Origin: Datnioides undecimradiatus
Taxonomy: Eukaryota; Chordata; Actinopteri; Lobotiformes; Datnioididae
DNA length: 64,000 nt
Reading direction: 5' to 3'
Assembly: GCA_008933995.1 (NCBI GenBank)
Contig: WARS01000029.1
Coordinates: forward strand, 12,285,107-12,349,106
Every line of letters starts with the position of its first letter. Position 1 is the first letter of the stretch. The notes under the pieces were generated by a model. It was not told where the DNA came from and did no database searches. It worked only from the letters and a program-made list of their open reading frames with translations. This document shows, one piece after another, positions 27,841 through 49,595 of this stretch. The translations under genes were made by a program, and so were the position numbers.

Positions 27841-28400
27841 CTTATTTATTCCAGGCACTGGCAGTGCAGCTCCTCTGCTGGTCTCATCCGACCGACACAG
27901 CCGCCGTTAAGAGAGACACTGGGGTCTCTCTAGAGAAACCGTCCAGTACCGAGAGTATTTTTAACACTATAACAGTGTTTATAAAGTGTAATACCGTTAC
28001 TATTGAAAACTGACGTTGGTTGACAGACACAAAAAATCAGTTTCTTGTAGACCTCTTGTGTGCTAAGAGTGCTGGAGCGAGTCCATGGGCTAAACCATTC
28101 GCTCCGTGAGGGGGGGCGACAGAAGTGCTGAAGTTTGCATTCTCAATCTTGTACCAACGTAATGTTTAGTGTACTGTGGCGTGTACATGTTAAGTCAGCG
28201 GGTATCGTTTAGGTAGTTAAGAGTGAATAAAAAAGTCTTACCACGGCAGCGAGTTGAATTTCTCACACCTTGGGGTTTTTATTTAACGTGGGTTTCGGTG
28301 CTGGCTCTTCCTCCTCAACTCGCTGATACAAACACAGGGAAGCTACCTAGCAACTGTGGCGCTGACCATGGTGCTAAAAACGACCCTGTTGGTTATGGGT
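27841..28400 (-). promoter_or_regulatory. Candidate TTLL7 promoter and non-coding first exon(s)
   Basis: Two plausible minus-strand splice donors lie here without an open coding frame: AAG|GTAACG with the exon edge at 27841, and GTG|GTAAGA with the exon edge at 28242. Either could end a non-coding first exon that splices to the acceptor at 21962. The region is richer in CpG than the introns around it and lies head-to-head with PRKACB, whose first exon is at about 30 kb. No TATA box was recognised. The transcription start cannot be fixed without RNA data. Confidence 0.35.
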
Positions 28401-30168
28401 GCGACCTGCTCAGAGGTCATTAATGTGCCATTCTTTTCTTATTGCCAATTCCTCGATGTAACAACATAGAAATATTCCTCTGCGTGTCTAAATATCCGTA
28501 TTGACAGGCATTTTTGTAGTCATCTTCAGCTGAATGCATAATTTTTCTAATATGGCATTTGTTTACTTTTTGAGTGGGCTGACACCACATTCATGTATTA
28601 TAGTCAAATGCATTTCCTGTAAAACCAGCTTAGATTAGTTTCGCCTGTCTCAATAGTTGCTTTCACACTTATTTTATTCAGACCTTCATTCATATGATGA
28701 CTTCTTTTAACACCTCAAAGATTTTAACCGTTTAAGTCCTTGAGTATCATCTTGGTTAATAGACTTTTTGAACAACTGGCTTTTAATGCAAAGGTTATTT
28801 ACATTACACGTGACACTGTGTCTCCCCAGGTGTATGTTTTTGTTAAACATATGAGTTCTTATTTAACACTCCTTATACTCATAGGAAATGATGTGGTCTT
28901 GTGTCCCCCTGGAGGTCAGAGCTCAAGGTCGACTACAAAATAAACATTTCCTTTTCCCAAAAATGCAATATGTCTCACATAAAAGCGTAGTTTATTAGAA
29001 AAACAAGTGGTGCAAAAAAGTTCGAAGTGATCGGGCTATACTGTTGCCTGCCTTACGCCTAGAGCAAAACAGAAAGCCCTATAATAATAATAATCATCAT
29101 CATCATCATCATCATCATCATAATCATAAATAGGCTACATTATACATCATACTGCAGGATTTTTAAGGTATTTGAACCTGTGAAATAAACATTTCTGACA
29201 TTATACAGTGCATATGTACACTAATTGCCAAATGGCACACCTTGTAAGCCACTCCAATATGATATTTATTTTAGTGTTTTAAAATGGAACATGAAGTTAA
29301 AAGCCACTGCTTTTTCTGTGTTTCTCTAAAAAAAATTTGAATAATTTAACATAATTGACGACCAAACAACAACAAAAAAGTTGTAATTTCTGCACATTTA
29401 CCGTTACACCACTGTGCATTATATTCACACTTGGTGTATCTTTTACAGTCATAGTCTTGATGTCTCAGATCTCAATAAAACATGTTACCAAGTTATAAAG
29501 ACATATATCATTTTCTTTGATGAAATCTCACAGAACTACATTTGAATGAATGTGTGCGTGCATAAAATCACCCTAAGTAACTACCTTTAGTATTTCATTA
29601 TTTAATATTTGACAAACTTAAGCTTATTCATGACTATTGGACTATTTTATTACTACCAATAATTGCTGACACTAATAATAGAAAAATATAATAATTTAAA
29701 GTTCATTTCAATTTTTTGTTTAATTTTGAGCCCATTAAGTAAACTGCTAAATGTGACTCGTATAAAAAAAAACACTTTCACCTAATAAATCCAAATAAAT
29801 GCAACGTGAGAGTACCTACGATTTCCGATCGATTTGAACGCAGCATTTCACCCATCCAGTATCCTCTGTGGGTTCCTACATGACGTGAACGCAGCACAAA
29901 ACGACAGCAGGCAGAGGTGAAAAGTCTGGATCATGTTTTCATTCCAGCGGAGGCATACTTGAACGACAAAGGACATTGTAAATAAAGATCAACGGGGCGG
30001 TTAGCAGAGCACGTCGAGGTCCTGTCCACAAGGAGAAGACATTGATGTTGTTGTTAGTCCACCAGCTAGCACAAGCTGAAATTTGTTAGCTAGCTAACGG
30101 AGGACCCTGTTAGCTAACCGCGACCATCATCGCTCCTAGCCAGCTGTGCATCGCCCTGTCTTCCTACG
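28401..30168. other. TTLL7-PRKACB divergent intergenic region and PRKACB 5' UTR
   Basis: The two genes face away from each other here. There is an (ATA)n(CAT)n microsatellite at 29082-29128. The last 300 bp before the PRKACB start codon are less AT-rich, contain several GTTAGCTA-type repeats (about 30080-30118), and probably include the PRKACB promoter and 5' UTR. No TATA box or transcription start could be assigned. Confidence 0.5.
29082..29128. repeat. (AAT)n(CAT)n microsatellite
   Basis: Four to five AAT units are followed by about ten CAT units. It lies in the intergenic region. Confidence 0.93.
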
Positions 30169-39483
<9,315 letters not shown>

Positions 39484-42400
39484 TGAGTGGGAAAGAGTCT
39501 CATTAGGGCTCAGGTGTTTTGGGATATTTGCACTCTTCTGAGGGTTAAGGTGGAACAGAGGCCGTCACGTGTTCAAAACAAAATGCCTCGTTCCTTCATT
39601 CCACACAGCTGAATGAGGTCCTTCTTGCCATGATCCTGCGTGCAGTTAAGCACTAACCTATACACAGGCACATTATGCAGACACCCCTCGTGCTGCAACA
39701 CAAAAATACTAGACCACGTTCTCATCTTTTGACTTTTTTTTTTTTGTTTACCACTTTTGAATAGCCTCCTGAGTCCTTATTTCAATTTGCGTGATTATTT
39801 TAAAAGCAACATGAAAACAAATATTAAGCCCATTTGCAAGTGGCACAAAGAGTGATTGATTGTAGCTGGTATTGCACATATTGTGATTTAAGCTTTGGGA
39901 AGATAGAAGGGACTTTTTGTTTGTTTTATTTCATTTTATTTTTAACACAGAGTTTTGCCAGTTATCTGTTACGCGCCTGAGTGTTTTAGGGTTCAGTTAA
40001 TCATTCAGTAATCATGAACACTTAAACATTATTCATTATTCTGTTGTCCTTAAGACCTAGAACCATGTATTTGTGCATATAGAGATCTAAATATATGAGA
40101 CAGAAGATTTTCAAACACTTTGTGTTGTTACGAGCATGACCAAAATTCAAACAAAGGGACTGATGTTCAATGAAGGGAAAGCAACACAGGTGACTCCTTG
40201 AAGTTTGTTAGTTTTAGCACTTGGGAGTTTGATTCCCAAGGAGAATGATCAACAGTGACAAGTATTATTATGAAACAGAAACTGGTCCATTCTGTATTAA
40301 CTGATCAGTAGTAGCATTGTTTTATTCATATCCGGTCACAGGACATTTCTGTTTACCTCAGACTGGGCGTGGTATTAAATGAATGGAATGAGATCATATA
40401 TTTTTCAGGTACAACTCTGTTTTACAAGAACAGAAAAGTGAAGAGGTTTGAGTTTATCACTCCAAACAACAGATCATCTATCTTTGAGATGTCTAAAAAT
40501 GTATGATTTGCATTGACATTGTGGGTGTTTTTTTTCAATAGCAGAAAAGGCAGATTTTCTTTGGAGTACGTTGTTGTGGATGCAAAGCAGTGTTGGTCAC
40601 ATGGACATATTTTGTCCGATCGGGAGTTGCTTTTTGATTTTGGTTTTTAAATGCCAGTTGTGCTTCAGCAGAGCACTTAAAAGTCATTGTATAACTGCCA
40701 TATTTGTTTTATTTTCATTTTTACTTTTGCATGTTTGTTACGTTTGTACTGCAATGTCACAACAAGCTAATAGTTCCCTGAAAGTGTTCCCATCTTTTTG
40801 TTGTTGTTGTTTTGTTACCTTTTAAATCATTTCCTAACCTGGCACATTGTTGCATTAGATTTTTATCTAAGTGACATATTCCTCCTCATAATCCCATGAG
40901 AGCAAAATTAAAATGTTAACCAGGAAATAATAACAGAACTGAAATATCATAACCTTAAAGTATTCATTCATCTTGGTCACTACTTGGTTGAAACATATAC
41001 TTACCTCAACTATAGCTTGTAGTCTCTCTGCATCATCTTTTGAATCAATTTGTACACTGTGGAGCAATTTTTGCTCATTCTTCCTTGCAAAATTGCTCAG
41101 GCTGAGTCAGGTCAGTTGGAGAGCGTTAATGGGCAAAAATGTTGTGGTTACAGATTTTTAAAGGGAATAAGGTCAAGCTTTTTCTTTATTTGTGAAACGC
41201 CCCTGTTAAGTTATTGTCTGTACATATTTAATCATATTTTTTCCCCTCAAGAGAAATACAAGTTTAAATCAGGGGATTTTGGTATTTGGCACCATTCACT
41301 TCCCATGAATTCTAAAAAAGTTGCCTGTCCTTGCTGCTGAAATGTAGTCTCCGCCTCTGCAAAGTCCTCACAAGCATGACAGGTTGACGTGTATTCAACA
41401 GATGATCGTGCAATCTGTGTGTCAAACGTTCAATACCAACAAGGCCAAGGTGTCCACTTGTTGAACTTCCAGATGTCAGAGAAGCCCTGATTGCACCTGC
41501 GTCTGTGGTCCTTTGATTTCCCAAGAGGGAAAGTTTGAGATCATTTCTGCAGGTCGGACACTCAGGGTTGTGGCAAAATCAAAGTTTTACATTTCATTTC
41601 TTGGATAAAAAATGGATTTGTTGACAGTCTTTCAGCCTAAGATCTCTCACATCTTCTGAAGTTTTGATCATTTGACATGGTGCTCAAGTGTTCAGAGATG
41701 AGAAAAATGCAATTTAATCAAGTTCAACAATCTTAGACAACCAAATGTGAAAAAGCTTTGAGGACTGAATGCTTTTTTTAAAGGTACTATTGTACTGTAT
41801 ATGGACATTGGCTATGCCTGAATTGTTGTTTTGGGGTTTTTTTTTTCATATATTGAGCACATGGTGTGACATTTTATTTTTCCTTTATTTCATTTCAAAA
41901 GGCACAATTGTTTCTTATGCTATTTTATTTATATTAGAGATGTCTAATAAAATTACATTTCAAATGTTAAAACCTGGATAGTTCTCAGTGTATATGAGGA
42001 TGCTCCAACTCACAAAACAATGAATATATTGGATTATTTATTTGTATTTTTTAATTTGCCCTTATTAAAAAAACATACAAAAACAAAAATAAACATTTAT
42101 CACAGTTAATACACATTGATGCCTCTCATGCCTATTTAAAATGGTAGCCTTTAAACCAGTCTTTTTCTTTGTATTATTTCTTTTCTTTGGAAACTAACTT
42201 AATAAAAGGGGGTCAGACATTATTTTCCCAGTTTGAGGGGGTGACCAGAATGTAATTGCAAAATCAGTGATGTTTGTTTTTTTATTTGGACAAACTTTAA
42301 AGACTACACCTGGGAATTCAGCATGTTTCAGTCCCAACTGCCTGTGTGTAAATCTTCCCAGAAATGTGTGTAGGAAATCCACAGCTCTTCTTATGTGTCA

Positions 42401-42725
42401 TTTATCCCCCTACATGTGTGTAATAATGTTTGTCATATTTGATGTTAAATGATGGCACTTTTCCCTGAGCCACCTCACACTCCTGACTGAAGGAAATCAG
42501 TTTATGAGTTTTTCGTAGCTAGTCACACATGCCAGTATGGGATCAATAATCTGAAATGTGTCTGTATTTAGTTTGTGGGATATTTTGCACATCATTTAGA
42601 AGGCTGACACGTTTTTTTCCCAACCATATTTACTTGTGTTTGCAAGGGGAATATACTTTGCTGTAGCAGATTTTATTGTAACAAAAGGATATGTCACTAT
42701 AATAAATTCTTTTTATGAAAAACTA
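39484..42725 (+). other. prkacb: PRKACB 3' UTR and downstream flank
   Basis: No gene is seen between the PRKACB stop and the SAMD13 promoter. Candidate poly(A) signals AATAAA are at 41945-41950, about 42201 and about 42701, so the 3' UTR may reach 2.5-3.2 kb, as long 3' UTRs do for this gene in mammals. The stretch at about 41020-41110 resembles a dispersed fish repeat, but its borders are not clear. Confidence 0.5.
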
Positions 42726-42850
42726 AAATTGTTGGTATTTCATGTGGTGAGAAATATTTGCTGAATGTTTAGTAATCACACTGATTTACTTCAGCAGGTG
42801 GCTGATGGTCCTGAACTACAAATGGCATTAAAACGGAGGAAAAAACGTCA

Positions 42851-42877
42851 CTTCCCATGATTCTCTGCGGTCATGTG
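42851..42877 (+). promoter_or_regulatory. Candidate ZNF143-like / E-box promoter element of SAMD13
   Basis: CTTCCCATGATTCTCTGCGG followed by TCATGTG resembles the ZNF143/THAP11 site form (TTCCCAnnATnCnnTGCG) next to an E-box-like TCATGTG. An AACGTCAC half CRE lies just upstream (about 42845). It sits about 190 bp upstream of a likely first-exon donor (AATAAG|GTAACT, exon edge 43067). This is a pattern call only. Confidence 0.35.
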
Positions 42878-43441
42878 GGCGAAGGAAGCTAAAGCGATGA
42901 AGAGGGGCTAGTTGGCTTTACTTCATTAAATCTTGATTTTATCAAATTAATATAACAGTTGCTTTATTCGTAAAATATCTGTGATTATACAGATTTTTTT
43001 TGCCACCAAGAGTACATTCATAGCGCAGACGAGCCGCTGTTGCCAAGTGAGAATCATCTAAAATAAGGTAACTGTTGAATTTTGTATTAGCTGACCCAGC
43101 TAATGTTAACTGTCCCTGTTAGCTAAAATACGAGGCAGCGATTCAATATTAGCTATAGTTCTACAGCGTAACATCATGTTTTTGTTGTGCTGTGCTGAAT
43201 TGCCATTTTATTTGGAATAATGTGTGGCAATTTTAGTAAATCCACCTTGTGTGTAACGTTATTCTGCTATTTTAACGATAACCCAGTGACCAACGTGAGT
43301 TTAGTCGTCATTTCACACACTGCAGCTCACCCTGCTGCTGCCAGTTATAACGACACAGCACTAGCATTAGCTTTAGCCATGTTTTGCTTCTAAATGTTCT
43401 CAATACCTTTATTTTAATCTGGTGTATTTCTGTTATTGCAG

Positions 43442-43561
43442 CGAAGCCATCCAGTGAAAGTCAGGCTGTGACAGGAAAACAGTGATGGCGTTTGAGATGC
43501 CAGCCCTCTAAGTTCTCCGGGAGAAGACATCTGATGAGAACTTATTGCAACGTTACTGGCT
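43442..43561 (+). other. samd13: Likely SAMD13 5' exon with short upstream ORF
   Basis: The acceptor TTATTGCAG ends at 43441 and a good donor GTAAGA begins at 43562. The exon holds a short ORF at 43485-43511 (MAFEMPAL, stop) with a fair start context, and a second ATG at 43534 whose frame stays open across the splice into the main SAMD13 frame. The exon may therefore be 5' UTR or may encode an 11-residue N-terminal extension. Confidence 0.5.
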
Positions 43562-43853
43562 GTAAGACTCACTTAGCTCGTTGTGGCTAAATTAGAGCTG
43601 AAAGACACAATCAGTCAAACTCGCAGCAGTTTGTGCTTGAATGTATCCACAGCTCGTACTGTCGAGAACCTTAAAAGCGAAAGTCGCTGCTGAAACCACT
43701 CAGACCCTGAATGGCAGCTTCCTCATGAGCTCATGCTTTGTGATCCAACACTGTTTAACCTCACATACCTACTCAAGATCCAGATTGTTTGTGTCAGCAA
43801 ATATGTCTGCCTGATTAATCGCTATTAATCGACATATAAAACTGAAATTAAAT

Positions 43854-44392
43854 ATGTTAAAAGGATTTGCAGGAAAAAACACGTGCAAGAAATTAGTCGT
43901 TATCGTGCTGCATAACAATCAAAATATGCAAAGTTTGAGGAAAAATCAAGAATTATTTAATTCAAGTAATCATAATATAAGGAAATTGGCGTTAAAGATA
44001 TGTAGAACATATACATATTTATTGTATTTATATGCCTGGAAAGAGCTGCTCACATTTGAATATTTAACTCAAAATGATGGGGAAAGCATATATAATGTAG
44101 TTAATGATTTAGTGTTGATAGGAACAAATGTAAAAGTATCATGGCTTTCTATGACAGGGCTTTTTGGGACAATTTGTGGGTTAGGTCATTTGCTCAAAGT
44201 TTGAAAAAAGTGGAAAAACTGCCCAGATAATGCTATTTGTCTGCCAAACAATGCAAAACACAAATGCATTCAAATTACAATGTAAGAAAACAGAGAGAAG
44301 CAAAAATTCCTCACTGTGGAGAAGTAGGGCCAGGCAGTGAACAATTAAGTAAGCAGCTGTCATAAAAATTCTGTTCGTTGTCAATTAATTAA
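43854..44392 (+). other. AT-rich SAMD13 intron sequence, nothing recognised
   Basis: The SAMD13 5' intron is AT-rich and has a 116-codon open frame at 43854-44204. That frame has no similarity that could be recognised, no neighbouring splice support and an amino-acid mix typical of AT-rich noise. It is treated as intron. Confidence 0.6.
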
Positions 44393-44697
44393 ACGTCTCA
44401 ATTATCCAGGTTTTTAGTGTAAAAAGAAGCTAATGAGAAGCTAAAGTCTAATGAATTGGACTGGAGGGATTTAACAGAGGGCAGTGTTGAGAGATCTTAA
44501 CAGATGAGCTGTGATGACAAAGCTTCAATATGTCCATGAACGAGAGTTCTCACTTTTGTCATAATAATTTGAAAATACAAGGTGTTATTACTCCTTCTAC
44601 TTGTTTGGGTTTGATGATGATAATCGTGTTCATTTATCGTTTTTTTGTTTGTTTTTTTTGTTTTTGTTTGTTTTTATTCTTTTCTAAAACAGCCGGC

Positions 44698-45177
44698 ATG
44701 GAAGACAAGGCAAATGGCTCTGTTGACACCAAAAGGTATAATTTCCAATAATGAGATATTGTTTATGGAAAGACTGTACAGTTGAGTGAACATGCACATT
44801 AAAATGGATCTGCGACCCCACCCCACAGCCCAGTGGAGAATGGTCAGCTGCCAGACCCTGCCAACTGGGGGGTTGCCGACGTTGTCAATTACTTCAAAGC
44901 AACAGGGTTTGAGGAGCAAGCCACAGCTTTCCAGGATCAGGTCAGACTGCTCTTCCTGGTCAAAATCCCTGTCACACGATGAACACAAACTACAGTGTCA
45001 GTCAGATATTTCTCTCTCTCTTCCCCCCGACAGGAAATCGATGGCAAGTCCCTGCTCCTGATGACGCGTAACGACGTCCTGACGGGGCTGTCGATAAAGC
45101 TTGGCCCTGCACTGAAAATCTATGAGTATCACGTGAAGCCGCTGCAAACTCAACACCTGAAGACCAACGCCTCGTAG
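44698..45177 (+). CDS. samd13: Sterile alpha motif domain-containing protein 13
   Basis: Exons are 44698-44735, 44829-44940 and 45034-45177, with GT-AG borders and agreeing phases, giving 97 aa. The N-terminus [12 protein letters not shown] matches the internal MENKENGSV of the remembered human protein. The SAM domain spans about residues 23-85, with [42 protein letters not shown] and [20 protein letters not shown] domains mediate protein-protein or polymer contacts; the specific role of SAMD13 is not established. The human protein has a longer N-terminus. An in-frame ATG at 43534 in the preceding exon would add 11 residues here. A poly(A) signal AATAAA is at 45948-45953. Confidence 0.93.
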
Positions 45178-45975
45178 CACTGCAGGCCATCAGTACACCC
45201 ACCTCAGTGACAATCATCATGTCAGGAGACCCCAGGTTAGCTGCCGCTTCACAAAGACTCCTCTGGCCACAGTGGCACCTTACCAGGATTTGAATGCTGT
45301 ATGTTTTTATAAGCGTGGACCCCAGAAATGGGTTGCACATGGAGTCCACTCAGCTGTTTACCCTTTCAGCCATTCTTATTTCTGCTGCTTGAGATATGTA
45401 TTTTTATTTGTGTGTGTGTGTGTTTTATTTAAAAGAAGGAAATCTGGGGTGAATGATATGTGTGTGTGTGTGTGTGGGTACATGTGCCTTTGTGCATGTG
45501 TGCAAAGTGAATTACCCTCTGTTGGTTTAAAAAAAAAAAAAAAAAGTATTTGTACATAAGATTATATATAGTTGAAAACTGTGTATGTTCTGTCGTATCT
45601 GAACACTTTGATATATGCAGAAAATTATTCTGCCGCATCCTATTTTGCCCTAAAATCAGTTTTTATGCTCTAAACTGCACAGCTGAGTCCACAAGTCAAG
45701 CATGTAACAATGAAGCATTTTGTTTTCCCTGACAGTAGGAGCCAACCAAAAGCCTCTTTGTTCCTGCATATCTACATTATATAGGCTCAAGGTTCTTGAT
45801 ATAAAAATATTTATGTGTATATATTCTTATTACGTTCCTACCTGTGGTGCTTTCAGCATTGTCACGAGACAACTGTATTGAAGTGTGTATGACCAATGTA
45901 TATGTGCAAATAACACTGGAGTTTGAACATCTGAATCAAAGATTTGCAATAAATGGTGCTCTTTTCTCACCAAAG
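45178..45975 (+). other. samd13: SAMD13 3' UTR
   Basis: Sequence between the SAMD13 stop and the cleavage region after AATAAA (45948-45953). It carries two GT-rich blocks (about 45411-45422 and 45460-45476) and a poly(A) run at about 45529-45545. Confidence 0.6.
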
Positions 45976-46153
45976 AACAATCTTAGTTTATGAATTTATT
46001 CATACTTGTTTTCCTTTATCTTTATTTACTTACATATTCACATTACACGGTTGTTATGTTTGAGGAATCTTGAGTTGTATTTGGAATTTAGACAAAATGT
46101 CCTAAAGGTCACTCTTGTTCTCAGAACGTGAGATGACAGCAGCAGTGTTATCT

Positions 46154-49100
46154 TCACAGCCTGGCTCGCTGTTTCCTGCGGACCGTTCCTGTAATGTTAC
46201 CCGAGGGGTTATCCAGAGGAAGTAGAACCTGTCACAGATGATAAAATACCAGTCAGTGGCCAAGTCACTTCATGACTATACAGCTTTAAAGATTAGTTGT
46301 AATAACTGAACTTACTTCATCTTTGTTGATGAGGCCCATTTTTGTCATGTCTATGGTGAGGTAATGCTGGTTGGGCATGATAATCTCTATTTCATCCACC
46401 TATAAGATGGAAAACATAGTCAGGGTGTGCCTGAATGAGCCTTCATGTGTCCTAATAACTTTAGATTTATCTCATCTGTAACATGATGTGACTGTGTTGT
46501 GTGTGCAAAAGTCCTCAGCCCTACGGTATGAATGAAGAGACAAGTTGTTCTATACATGCACACTTTTAGTATTATTTTCTGGAGCTTTGATACAAATCAT
46601 GATCTAAAATGCTTGGGTCCTTCATTTTTAATGTGATTATGGTGATGCATTTGTTGGCAATGAAATTCTTGTTTTCAGACACTACACAAGTAAAATGAGC
46701 AATGAGAAAATGATTGAATGAAGATATCACTAGTACGGGAGTTAATATTTGAGAATAACATTTCTACAAAATATACTGAGGTGGACTGGTGTATAGTAGT
46801 GATGAACAGGTAATGCACAAAAATATAAATACATGGAATACTAAACAGTAGTAAAGTAAATGTATATCAACAATTTTGACCGAAGCAAAGTAAAATAAAG
46901 AGCTGAAGAGTTGAAAAGTGCACACTTACTTCAGGAACTCTGTCCAGGACCAGAACTTGTGATTCATAAAGGGTTTTCTGCACAGACGGCGAGTACTCGC
47001 CATGATCATAGGGGCCAGCAAACTTCTCAATAATTGTCTCCTTCACACAGTTCCTACAAAGAAGGTGAGAGTATGTCATTTCACTTGAAAGACTTATGTC
47101 TCATTTATGTGAAACTGGAGAAATGCTCCCTTTATTTTGTGTTCTTTCACATTAACTTACCAATAAAACTAAAGATGTTTATTGTCTCAAACAGATATTT
47201 ACCACGCAGCATCAAAGTCAGTATCCTGGATCTTGTTGTAGCGCCACCTAGCATAGACAGAGGTGCAGAAACACCTGTCCTTGACCTCTTGCAGAGTAGT
47301 GAAACGGTCTTTGAGGAAACCCTCAAAACCAGACATGGTGGTTTTCAGCACTTTCATGTTCTTCACCCCACTGTGAACCACAGGGATGCCTGTGGGGCAC
47401 AAAGTCGGTCAGAACAGAAAAATCTGACACTTTTGACACACGTGATGTCCGACCTCACACTGCAGTCCCTCAAACACAAGGCCATCGCAAGCCTTGACAC
47501 AGATGAAAGCATAATATATATTTACCCTGCACGTGCAGACCAAATCGAGCTACAGTATAAGATCAACTGATATGAGCTCAGATCACTGATGTGTTTGTGT
47601 GTATGTGTGTGTATGTGTGTATGTGTGTGTGTGTGTGTGTGGCCGTGCTGCTTACCATTGAGATTCTGTTCAACATCACAGAAGCGACAAGCTTCTGGGC
47701 TGTAGATAAATGCATGAGCATGCTCTACCCCATTCTGATTTAAAAAACAAACAAACAAAAACAAACTGTGTGTGAACCATGTTTGGTAACGAATATTTAC
47801 ATAATTAAGCAAATTGAGGAGCACTTGCTTTATGATGCTGCTTAGAGACATAGGTCAAATTCCTTTTTCCTGCAGGTGTACCAGTGACTTTGACCTTCTT
47901 CCAAAATCTGACCACTAACAGTGTGCTCCAGTGCTACAAAACACACCTCTGATGAACAGACTCAGCAGTAATGACAAGTGACTGTGAGCAAGCAAACTCT
48001 TATGTTCAGGACAGATCACTGAAAACTGTAGTTACCTTCTCCAGCCTCCTCCATGGAGCCTCCTCCATGTGAACTTTGGCCCTCAGCACATGGTTGAAAG
48101 AGGTCAGAAAATGATGGCAGATATCCAGAGAAAACTGCTCGATGGTCTTCACCTGAACAGTTGCATGTAACATAAAAAGCAAAGTGAAAATGAGTGACAG
48201 TGTTGTGTAACAGATGAAAGGTAACATAAAGGATTTGTTTGCTCTTGATTTTATTTGATCAGTGTGTGTTAACAGGAGTCACTTGTTACAGAAATTAGTT
48301 CAGAGAATGACCATATGAGGAGTTTGCGAGGTAACTGCACTGGCATTCTGATATTGGATGTAACATCTCTGTACTTTATTTTTGTAACTAGATAATTCAG
48401 AATTATATTCATGAAATGTATTCAGTATGTAGAAATACACCACAAGAGAATAAGATGTGCAAACACTATATTTTGCCATCATTCTTGTTGAATCTCACAT
48501 CAGACATCTGTGTGGCTGCGTCTAATTTAGTTGAGGTAACAGAAACTTCTTTTCTTAAATGTAAATAAGAGTTTCCCTTCTGCTTTTCATGACTGTCTCT
48601 AGCTAGATATTGTTGGTTTTATGTTGTTCTTGGTAACTGAGTGATAGAAGTGTTGTAATGTGTGTAGTGCAAGGTGTAGCTTTGTTCCTCATCCTACCCC
48701 CTTGAGCTTAGCCAGGGCATGGACGGTGTTCTTGATGGTGTCTGTGGGGATGATGTCTGAGTTGTCTCCATTTAGATAATCCTTGCGTGATTTGAGGGTG
48801 ACCTCCACATCAGCTTTCAGCTCGATGATGTAGTGGTAGCTCCCCTGTCTCCTGATGACCAGCACCTTCACAGTGTTCTTGCCGTATCCCGTTCGCACAA
48901 ACTCCACCTTTTGCACACACAAGGAGTACATATTACTGGCAAGTTAACAGTAATACCAGTCGATTATGCTGCTATTTTAGGCTGTGCACTGACTTTATTT
49001 GATGAACAGTCACCTGTGTGTCCTGCAATAGATGTGCAGCACTTTCTATCATTTAATCACTTATTTTAAACAGTTCAAATCCAAAATCTAATGTATTAGT

Positions 49101-49595
49101 AAAGCTTGTCTCAAAGTGGTTATATGATAAAACAGTATTACAAATACAATTTAAATAAATTTGACGGCATAAATAGGGTTTGATGCAGGCAAAATGAAAA
49201 ACTATGAATTATAATCTGTATTGTTAGTTTTGTTCAAAGGGATCATTAAAAGCAGTCTCAGTGTGACAGCCTGTTATCTGGAAAACAAGGAACGAGACAT
49301 TAGAAATTATTAAAATGCATTGACAGAAATATTTAATTTGTAAACAGCTTCATTGTTTGATAATAATTTCATGGCCTGATGATAATTTAGATGTGGTTAT
49401 TTTTATTTTTGACACGACACTGGTTCGTTCAACAGACCATGGCTGACCCTGTGATTGTTCATACCCCAAAAGTGAAATAAACTCCACTGCCGAACCATTT
49501 ACGGTGTCATCTAAAAAAATCTTTCAGTTTTTTAAAACTTTGTTTTGTCGTGTACAACATGCACAACTGGTTACCTGGTCTGAAGCAGTTGTCAT
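46154..49595 (-). CDS. uox: Urate oxidase (uricase)
   Basis: Urate oxidase converts urate to 5-hydroxyisourate in peroxisomes, the first step to allantoin. Exons on the minus strand: 49595-49575, 48907-48698, 48152-48036, 47734-47656, 47389-47203, 47053-46930, 46399-46316 and 46228-46154. Every border is GT-AG and phases agree, giving 298 aa, a normal vertebrate length. By analogy with the fungal enzyme, the catalytic residues are Lys17 (GYGKNTVK), Thr62 (IIPTDTIKN) and His258 (NQHYLTIDM). Other family blocks are [25 protein letters not shown] and [17 protein letters not shown]. The C-terminus ARL fits the PTS1 peroxisomal signal. No stop or frameshift was seen, so the gene looks functional, unlike the human pseudogene. 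Its 3' end faces SAMD13. Likely poly(A) signals on the minus strand are at 46026-46021 and 46000-45995. Confidence 0.97.
47590..47641. repeat. (GT)n-rich microsatellite in UOX intron 4
   Basis: Imperfect GT/GTAT repeat lying about 14 nt inside the intron from the UOX exon 4 donor (exon edge 47656). Confidence 0.9.
48153..48697 (-). other. UOX intron 2
   Basis: AT-rich 545-bp intron with nothing else recognised. Confidence 0.85.
48908..49574 (-). other. UOX intron 1
   Basis: A 667-bp intron after the seven-codon first exon. It is AT-rich and no other feature was seen. Confidence 0.85.

Noticed and set aside
41312..41524. Minus-strand frame in the PRKACB 3' flank, possible transposase piece
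   Set aside because: Faint resemblance to a transposase helix-turn-helix only; no ends or repeats found to support it.
43854..44204. 116-codon open frame in a SAMD13 intron
   Set aside because: AT-rich composition, no recognisable similarity, no splice or start support; likely chance.
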